From JAHEEM01 sp036396795 (GTDB lineage: Bacteria > Pseudomonadota > Gammaproteobacteria > Steroidobacterales > Rariloculaceae): DNA of 64,000 nt. The notes under the pieces were generated by a model. That model had not been told where the DNA came from. It saw only the letters and a program-made list of their open reading frames with translations, and did not search any database. Every line of letters starts with the position of its first letter. The first letter of the stretch is position 1. The position numbers were made by a program, and so were the translations under genes. Of this stretch, positions 59,404 through 64,000 are shown piece by piece. Location of the stretch: positions 123,479-187,478 of the forward strand of contig DASWKF010000134.1 in the NCBI GenBank assembly GCA_036396795.1, given 5' to 3'.

Positions 59404-60087
59404 TTACTGACGGGAAGCGGGTTCCTGTTGCTCCGCCTGCGCCTCAGTGGAGTCGAAGACCTCGCCACGGAAAACCCATACCTTCACGCCGATGACGCCG
59501 TAGGTGGTTTTCGCCTCTGCGAGCCCGTAGTCGATATCCGCCCGCAGCGTGTGTAACGGCACCCGGCCCTCTCGATACCACTCGGAGCGGGCGATCTCGG
59601 CGCCGTTGAGCCTGCCGCTGACTCTGACCTTGACGCCCTCCGCGCCCACGCGCATCGTGTTGGTTACCGCCCTGCGCATCGCTCTGCGAAACTGGACCCT
59701 ACGCTCGAGCTGCTGGGCAATGCCCTCCGCCACCAGCTGCGCGTCCAGCTCCGGCTTCCGGATCTCGGCGATGTTCAGCCGCACGTCGGACAGCGCCATT
59801 CCCAGGAACTTGGCCACTTCCACGCGGAGCTTCTCTATATCCTCGCCTTTCTTGCCGATGACGATTCCGGGACGCGCCGTATGAATCGTGATGTTCGCGC
59901 GTTTCGCCGGCCGATCGATCTGGATTCGGCTCACGGAAGCTTCCTTGAGCTTTGCTCGGAGCAACTCGCGGATCAGGTAATCCTTATACACATAGTCCGG
60001 GAAACTCTGCGAATCGGCATACCACTTGGAAGACCACTCCTTGGTGATTCCCAGCCGAATCCCGATCGGATGCACTTTCTGACCCAT
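59404..60087 (-). CDS. rpsC: 30S ribosomal protein S3
   Basis: A 227-residue protein: MGQKVHPIGIRLGITKEWSSKWYAD, the KH-domain region TARPGIVIGKKGEDIEKLR, and the C-terminal GAEGVKVRVSGRLNGAEIARSEWYREGRVPLHTLRADIDYG. Confidence 0.98.
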   Translation of the reverse strand: MGQKVHPIGIRLGITKEWSSKWYADSQSFPDYVYKDYLIRELLRAKLKEASVSRIQIDRPAKRANITIHTARPGIVIGKKGEDIEKLRVEVAKFLGMALSDVRLNIAEIRKPELDAQLVAEGIAQQLERRVQFRRAMRRAVTNTMRVGAEGVKVRVSGRLNGAEIARSEWYREGRVPLHTLRADIDYGLAEAKTTYGVIGVKVWVFRGEVFDSTEAQAEQQEPASRQ

Positions 60088-60092
60088 GGTTG

Positions 60093-60425
60093 TTACTCGT
60101 CGGCGACTTCTATCGTGATGTGGCTATTACGCTTGATGATCCGGTTGCCACGTCCCTTGGCGCGCGCGTGAAACCGCGCGTAGGTCGGTGCCTCCGCGAC
60201 CACAATCGTCGAGATCTTGAGCTCGTCGATGTCCGCTCCGTCGTTGTGCTCTGCGTTGGCGATCGCCGATTCCAGCACCTTGCAGACGATCTGAGCAGCC
60301 TTCTTGCGACTGAATCGCAATATCGCCAGCGCCTGAGCGACCGACTTGCCGCGAATCTGGTCGGCAACGAGACGGCATTTCTGCGGCGAAATCCGTGCGA
60401 AGCGAAGTGTTGCTGCCGTCGACAT
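60093..60425 (-). CDS. rplV: 50S ribosomal protein L22
   Basis: A 110-residue protein whose beta-hairpin lines the exit tunnel: ARISPQKCRLVADQIRGKSVAQALAILRFSRKKAAQIVCKVLESAIANAEHN, then PTYARFHARAKGRGNRIIKRNSHITI. Confidence 0.98.
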   Translation of the reverse strand: MSTAATLRFARISPQKCRLVADQIRGKSVAQALAILRFSRKKAAQIVCKVLESAIANAEHNDGADIDELKISTIVVAEAPTYARFHARAKGRGNRIIKRNSHITIEVADE

Positions 60426-60427
60426 CC

Positions 60428-60712
60428 TTATCCCGCTGTTGGTTTGACCTTACGGTCGCCCGAGTGCCCGCGAAACGTGCGCGTCGCTGCGAACTCGCCG
60501 AGCTTATGGCCAACCATGTTCTCGGAGATGAGTACCGGAACATGCTGTCGGCCGTTGTGGACCGCGATAGTGAGTCCAACCATGTCCGGAACGATCATCG
60601 ACCGGCGCGACCAGGTCTTGATCGGCCGGCGATCGTTTTCCTTGGCTGCGCGCTCGACTTTCTTCGCCAAGTGCGTATCGACAAAGGGGCCTTTCCTGAT
60701 GGATCGGGACAT
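60428..60712 (-). CDS. rpsS: 30S ribosomal protein S19
   Basis: A 94-residue protein: MSRSIRKGPFVDTHLAKKVE, WSRRSMIVPDMVGLTIAVHNGRQHVPVLISENMVGHKLGEFAATRTFRGH. Confidence 0.98.
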   Translation of the reverse strand: MSRSIRKGPFVDTHLAKKVERAAKENDRRPIKTWSRRSMIVPDMVGLTIAVHNGRQHVPVLISENMVGHKLGEFAATRTFRGHSGDRKVKPTAG

Positions 60713-60746
60713 GAATAAATCCTTGTGGTCTCCGTATCGCCCGCGT

Positions 60747-61574
60747 CTACTTCTGTTTTCTGCCGCGCACGATCATGGCGTTGGTGCGTTTGTTGTTGCG
60801 CGTCTTGTACCCCTTGGTCGACACGCCCCATGGCGTCACCGGATGACGGCCTCCGGAGGTCTTGCCCTCGCCGCCGCCGTGCGGATGATCGACCGGATTC
60901 ATGGCCACGCCGCGAACCGTCGGCCGAACTCCACGCCACCTTTGCGCGCCGGCCTTGCCGAGCTTGCCCAGATTGTGCTCGTAGTTACCGACTTCGCCGA
61001 CCGTCGCGCGGCAACCGACATGAATCCGGCGCATCTCGCCGGAGCGCAGCCGCAAGGTCGTGTATGCGCCGTCGCGGGCGACTATTTGAGCGGAATTGCC
61101 CGCGCTCCTGGCTAGCTGGCCTCCCTTGCCTGGCTTCATCTCCACGCAATGAACCAGCGTGCCCACGGGAATGTTCTTCAGCGGCAAGGCATTTCCCGGC
61201 TTGATCGGTGCCTCCGCCCCGGACTGAATCGGCTGCCCCGCCTTGCAGCGGCGAGGAGCCAGGATGTAGCGTCGCTCGCCGTCGCTGTAGAGCACGAGAG
61301 CGAGGTGGGCGCTTCGATTCGGGTCGTACTCGATGCGCTCGACGTAGCCGGGCACGCCGTCCTTGTCGCGCTTGAAATCGATGATTCGATAGCGCCGCCG
61401 ATGACCGCCGCCCTTGTGGCGCACGGTGATCCGCCCGGCGCTGTTCCTGCCGCCGGTGCTGGCCTTGGAGGTCAGCAACGGCTCGTGAGGCTCTCCCTTG
61501 TGCAGATCGTTGCGCACCGCACGGACCAGGAAGCGACGCCCCGCGGAGGTTGGTTTGGATTTTCTTACTGCCAC
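60747..61574 (-). CDS. rplB: 50S ribosomal protein L2
   Basis: A 275-residue protein needed for subunit association and peptidyl transfer. GRITVRHKGGGHRRRYRIIDFKRDK, KPGKGGQLARSAGNSAQIVARDG and the C-terminal RGVAMNPVDHPHGGGEGKTSGGRHPVTPWG with the functionally important His are all present. Confidence 0.99.
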   Translation of the reverse strand: MAVRKSKPTSAGRRFLVRAVRNDLHKGEPHEPLLTSKASTGGRNSAGRITVRHKGGGHRRRYRIIDFKRDKDGVPGYVERIEYDPNRSAHLALVLYSDGERRYILAPRRCKAGQPIQSGAEAPIKPGNALPLKNIPVGTLVHCVEMKPGKGGQLARSAGNSAQIVARDGAYTTLRLRSGEMRRIHVGCRATVGEVGNYEHNLGKLGKAGAQRWRGVRPTVRGVAMNPVDHPHGGGEGKTSGGRHPVTPWGVSTKGYKTRNNKRTNAMIVRGRKQK

Positions 61575-61596
61575 GATGGTGTTCCCGGTAGCTCCG

Positions 61597-61905
61597 CTAT
61601 TCGGCGCCCATGAACGAGATGTCGTTGCCCGGCGCCAAACGGACGTAGGCCTTCTTCCAGCTCGCTTGTCTGCCGCGGGTCAATCCGTGCCGCTTGATCT
61701 TGCCCAATATTCGAACCACGGTGACCCGATCGACCTTGACTTCGAACAACATCTCGACCGCTTCGCGGATCTCCCGCTTGGAGGCATCGAGACGCACCTT
61801 GAATACCACCTGATGCTGCTTGTCCGCCGCCGCCGTGGTCTTTTCGGACACGTGGGGACCGAGTATCACGGTCGTCAATCTTTCCTGGTGCGCCGGCCGG
61901 CTCAT
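61597..61905 (-). CDS. rplW: 50S ribosomal protein L23
   Basis: A 102-residue exit-tunnel protein that docks SRP and trigger factor. VILGPHVSEKTTAAADKQHQVVFKVRLDASKREIREAVEMLFEVKVDRV is typical. It overlaps the rplD stop by 4 bp. Confidence 0.97.
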   Translation of the reverse strand: MSRPAHQERLTTVILGPHVSEKTTAAADKQHQVVFKVRLDASKREIREAVEMLFEVKVDRVTVVRILGKIKRHGLTRGRQASWKKAYVRLAPGNDISFMGAE

Positions 61906-62507
61906 GCCAATCGCTCCTCGAGTATCTTCACCGCTGCGACGGTCATGACGACGCTGTCGTGCTTCGCAAGGCTGACCGGATCGATGGAACGCGCATCGAG
62001 CACCTTGACGTGAGGCAGGTTTCGCGCCGCGAGCCAGAGCTTCTCGTCGAAACCTTCCACGACGATGAGCACGTTCTCGATGGCGAGCTCCTTGAGCTTG
62101 GTCACGAGCTCTTTCGTCTTGGGTGCCGAAACGGTGAACTCCTCCGTCAAAAGCAGCCGCTGCTGGCGAATCAGCTCGGAGAGCATCGACCGTATCGCGC
62201 CGCGGTACATCTTGCGATTGACCTTCTGTGAAAAATCCCGGGGCTGCGCGGCGAAAGTCTTACCGCCACCGACCCAAATCGGGCTCGTCGTCGAGCCCGC
62301 ACGGGCTCGACCGGTGCCCTTCTGCCGCCAGGGCTTGGCGCCACCGCCCCTCGTTTCGGCGCGATTCTTCTGCGCCTTGGTCCCCGCGCGTCCACCGGCT
62401 AAGTAGGCCATGACCACCTGATGGACCAGCGGCTCGTTGAACGCGACGCCGAAAGCCGCGTCCGTCAGCTCGACCGTCGTCTTGGTTCCGTGCAGGCTCA
62501 GCTTCAT
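61902..62507 (-). CDS. rplD: 50S ribosomal protein L4
   Basis: A 201-residue protein: FNEPLVHQVVMAYLAGGRAGTKAQKNRAETRGGGAKPWRQKGTGRARAGSTTSPIWVGGG forms the tunnel loop. In E. coli L4 represses the S10 operon through its leader, so it is the natural regulator of the leader proposed at 63166-63374. Confidence 0.98.
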   Translation of the reverse strand: MKLSLHGTKTTVELTDAAFGVAFNEPLVHQVVMAYLAGGRAGTKAQKNRAETRGGGAKPWRQKGTGRARAGSTTSPIWVGGGKTFAAQPRDFSQKVNRKMYRGAIRSMLSELIRQQRLLLTEEFTVSAPKTKELVTKLKELAIENVLIVVEGFDEKLWLAARNLPHVKVLDARSIDPVSLAKHDSVVMTVAAVKILEERLA

Positions 62508-62511
62508 GCGG

Positions 62512-63165
62512 CTAGCTCTCTTTCGACCGCGTCTTGCCGGCCGGGCGGACGATCACATGGCCTCCAGGCGCACCGGGAACGCCACCCTTGACCAGAATCA
62601 GGTTCCGCTCGGCATCGACACGCACGACTTCCAGATTGGGAACCGTGCGCCGCACGTTGCCGAGATGTCCGGCCATTTTCTTCCCCTTCCAGACTCTGCC
62701 GGGCGACTGATTCTGACCAATCGATCCGGGCGCTCTGTGGGACAGGGAGTTGCCGTGACTGCTGTCCTGCGAGCTGAAGTTGTGCCGCTTGATGGTGCCG
62801 GCGAAGCCCTTTCCCTTGGATGTACCGGTGACGTCCACACGTTGCCCGTGGACGAACCGATCAACTTTGAGCTCGGTACCGGCCGCAAGATCGCCGCCTT
62901 CGTCGTCGCCGAGCCGGAACTCCCAGAGCCCGTCTCCGGGTTGGGCCTGAGCCTTGGCGAAATGCCCGGTCAGCGGCTTTACGACCCGACGCGGCTTGCG
63001 ACTGCCGACGGTCACCTGCACAGCCCGATAGCCGTCGACGTCGACGTTCTTGAGCTGGGTAACCCGGTTGGGCAAGGCCTCGATCACGGTGACCGGGACT
63101 GAGTCTCCGTCCTCCGTGAATATGCGGGTCATACCGCACTTGCGGCCAACTAGACCGATCGGCAT
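62512..63165 (-). CDS. rplC: 50S ribosomal protein L3
   Basis: A 217-residue protein from the ATG at 63165: MPIGLVGRKCGMTRIFTEDGDSVPVTVIEA, GTSKGKGFAGTIKRHNFSSQDSSHGNSLSHRAPGSIGQNQSPGRVWKGKKMAGH. Unusually, 248 bp separate it from rpsJ; the gap contains a promoter and leader. Confidence 0.98.
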   Translation of the reverse strand: MPIGLVGRKCGMTRIFTEDGDSVPVTVIEALPNRVTQLKNVDVDGYRAVQVTVGSRKPRRVVKPLTGHFAKAQAQPGDGLWEFRLGDDEGGDLAAGTELKVDRFVHGQRVDVTGTSKGKGFAGTIKRHNFSSQDSSHGNSLSHRAPGSIGQNQSPGRVWKGKKMAGHLGNVRRTVPNLEVVRVDAERNLILVKGGVPGAPGGHVIVRPAGKTRSKES

Positions 63166-63374
63166 TTGTCTATATCCTCTGTATCCGCGCCGGCTACGTT
63201 CGGCCGGTGCTTCAGCCAGCGCCCCTTCCGTGCGCTGGCACCGATAGCGGTCCTGGCGGGGCGACCCGCCCGTAACCGCTACTGCTGATGGTCGGACCTT
63301 CTCGGTCGAATTCTCCGCCGGCCCCAAGCACCAAATCGGCCCGGCAGGACGAGCCTGGCCGGGCCAACGGGAAG
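63166..63374 (-). promoter_or_regulatory. Hairpin-rich 5' leader of rplC, S10/L4-leader-like candidate
   Basis: About 210 nt of untranslated sequence on the minus strand between the predicted start near 63374 and rplC. Reading downstream I find four stem-loops: GGCCCGGC-C-AGG with CCT-GCCGGGCC (11 pairs, one bulged C); AGCGGT...ACCGCT enclosing a GGCGGG/CCCGCC inner stem; CCAGCGC with GCGCTGG; and CCGGC with GCCGG. No T-run terminator. The arrangement suggests ribosomal-protein feedback, by analogy with the L4-controlled S10 leader. Confidence 0.6.
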
Positions 63375-63380
63375 CCGCTT

Positions 63381-63408
63381 ATTATAGCACCGAGGCCGCC
63401 CGGTTCAA
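63381..63408 (-). promoter_or_regulatory. Strong extended -10 promoter between rpsJ and rplC
   Basis: On the minus strand TTGAAC (63403-63408), 16 bp spacer, perfect TATAAT (63381-63386) preceded by the extended element TGC. The -35 box begins five bases after the rpsJ stop. The best promoter match I found in the window. Confidence 0.8.
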
Positions 63409-63413
63409 CGCCC

Positions 63414-63728
63414 TCAATTGAGCTTGATCTGAACGTCCACGCCCGCCGGCAGCTCGAGCCGCATGAGCGCGTCGACGGTCTTATCGGTCGGGTCGACGAT
63501 GTCCATGAGCCGCTTGTGGGTCAGCAGCTGATACTGATCCCGGGCGTCCTTGTTGACGTGCGGGGAGATCAGCACCGTATAGCGCTCGACCTTGGTCGGC
63601 AGCGGAATCGGTCCCCGGACCGTCGCCCCGGTACGTTTCGCCGTCTCCACGATCTCCTTCGCCGACCGGTCGATCAGGCGATGGTCGAAGGCCTTGAGCC
63701 GGATTCTGATATTCTGGTTCGTCGCCAT
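63414..63728 (-). CDS. rpsJ: 30S ribosomal protein S10
   Basis: A 104-residue head protein that also serves as NusE in antitermination: QNIRIRLKAFDHRLIDRSAKEIVETAKRTGATVRGPIPLPTK and the C-terminal DALMRLELPAGVDVQIKLN. It sits between tuf and the internal promoter, so it may belong to the str (tuf) transcript rather than head the S10 unit. Confidence 0.98.
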   Translation of the reverse strand: MATNQNIRIRLKAFDHRLIDRSAKEIVETAKRTGATVRGPIPLPTKVERYTVLISPHVNKDARDQYQLLTHKRLMDIVDPTDKTVDALMRLELPAGVDVQIKLN

Positions 63729-63794
63729 GTATGTCTACCTACCTTAACCGATGGTGTCGGCATCGTCGTCTCTCGACAAACGCCCTCCGGCTCT

Positions 63795-63825
63795 GAGGAT
63801 TATTGGCCATGCCGCAACAATCCTC
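63795..63825 (-). promoter_or_regulatory. Stable hairpin between tuf and rpsJ
   Basis: An 11-pair stem (one G-U), GAGGATTGTTG with CAATAATCCTC, and a 9-base loop, in the 133 bp between the tuf stop and rpsJ. No T-run follows, so not a canonical terminator; a processing site or part of an rpsJ leader is possible. Confidence 0.55.
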
Positions 63826-63861
63826 GATCGAGCTACTGTCTCAATTCCCGCCTGCGCTTCC

Positions 63862-64000
63862 TCACTCGATGATCTTCGAGACGACGCCCGCACCCACGGT
63901 GCGGCCACCCTCCCGAATCGCAAACCTCAACCCGTCCTCCATCGCAATCGGCGCTATCAACTCCACCTTCATCTGGATGTTGTCCCCAGGCATCACCATC
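63862..64000 (-). CDS. tuf: Elongation factor Tu (partial, C-terminal 45 residues)
   Basis: The minus strand at the window edge translates to MVMPGDNIQMKVELIAPIAM and ends GRTVGAGVVSKIIE followed by TGA, the conserved C-terminal domain of EF-Tu. Upstream sequence is outside the window. Tuf just before rpsJ is the usual str-S10 junction. Confidence 0.97.
   Translation of the reverse strand, partial: MVMPGDNIQMKVELIAPIAMEDGLRFAIREGGRTVGAGVVSKIIE

Noticed and set aside
1..64000. Mobile elements, prophage, CRISPR arrays, or a foreign island
   Set aside because: No transposase, integrase, direct-repeat array or break in composition was seen; gene order is that of conserved core genome.

Overview
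The window is a GC-rich, gene-dense chromosomal segment (about 98% accounted for) from a member of the Gammaproteobacteria outside the Enterobacterales. The evidence is the conserved neighbourhoods ygfB-pepP-ubiH-ubiI, zapA-6S RNA-fau, maf-rng-yhdP-tldD and miaB-phoH-ybeY-corC-lnt, together with a Vfr-like CRP and a Coq7-type ubiquinone hydroxylase in place of UbiF. A high-GC lineage such as Steroidobacterales, Nevskiales or Woeseiales would fit, but the sequence alone does not let me choose. I see no mobile element, prophage, CRISPR array or rRNA operon. It reads as ordinary core genome.

Layout. 1-4456 (minus): ygfB-pepP-ubiH-ubiI, every junction overlapping by 4 bp. 4550-7524 (plus): zapB-like, zapA, 6S RNA, fau, EVE protein, a lysine-rich histone-like protein, a terminator, rpiA. 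7586-8503 (minus): rplM-rpsI followed directly by tRNA-Gln. 8642-10052 (plus): coq7 and a crp/vfr gene with a perfect CRP box upstream. 10068-20611: djlA, purC, a YihY protein, pmbA, purE-purK, an ExeA-like ATPase fused to an FHA domain, two small minus-strand genes, tldD and a nitrilase. 20617-31160 (minus): yhdP, rng, maf; then rlmH, rsfS, nadD, holA, a Trm112-like gene, yidD, cysS. 31284-40857: hisI, an HExxH protein, lptE, leuS, then lnt-corC-ybeY-phoH-miaB. 40945-49990: ssb, uvrA, trpS, a gamma-glutamyltransferase, pepQ, an ICMT-family membrane protein and a kinase-like gene. 50092-64000 (minus): the complete S10-spc-alpha ribosomal protein cluster from rpsJ to rplQ with secY and rpoA, preceded by the 3' end of tuf.

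How the genes fit together. UbiH, UbiI and Coq7 could supply the three ubiquinone ring hydroxylations. PurC, PurE and PurK are three purine-synthesis steps. PmbA and TldD are the two halves of one protease. LptE, Lnt, YhdP and SecY serve the envelope. RsfS, RlmH, YbeY, MiaB, Rng and the aminoacyl-tRNA synthetases serve translation.

The most interesting signals are regulatory. They are a perfect CRP box placed about 61.5 bp upstream of the predicted crp start site; a strong extended -10 promoter plus a hairpin-rich leader between rpsJ and rplC, splitting the usual S10 operon; four genes or operons whose -10 box lies only 6-8 bp before the start codon with no Shine-Dalgarno sequence (leaderless candidates: zapB-like, coq7, purE, maf); an intrinsic terminator ending about 12 nt before rpiA; and two abutting perfect palindromes between rpsI and tRNA-Gln. 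No stretch above 300 bp lacks a gene. The largest gaps (41371-41632, 63166-63413, 5095-5320, 10857-11076) are described in the entries; apart from what is listed I see nothing in the others.
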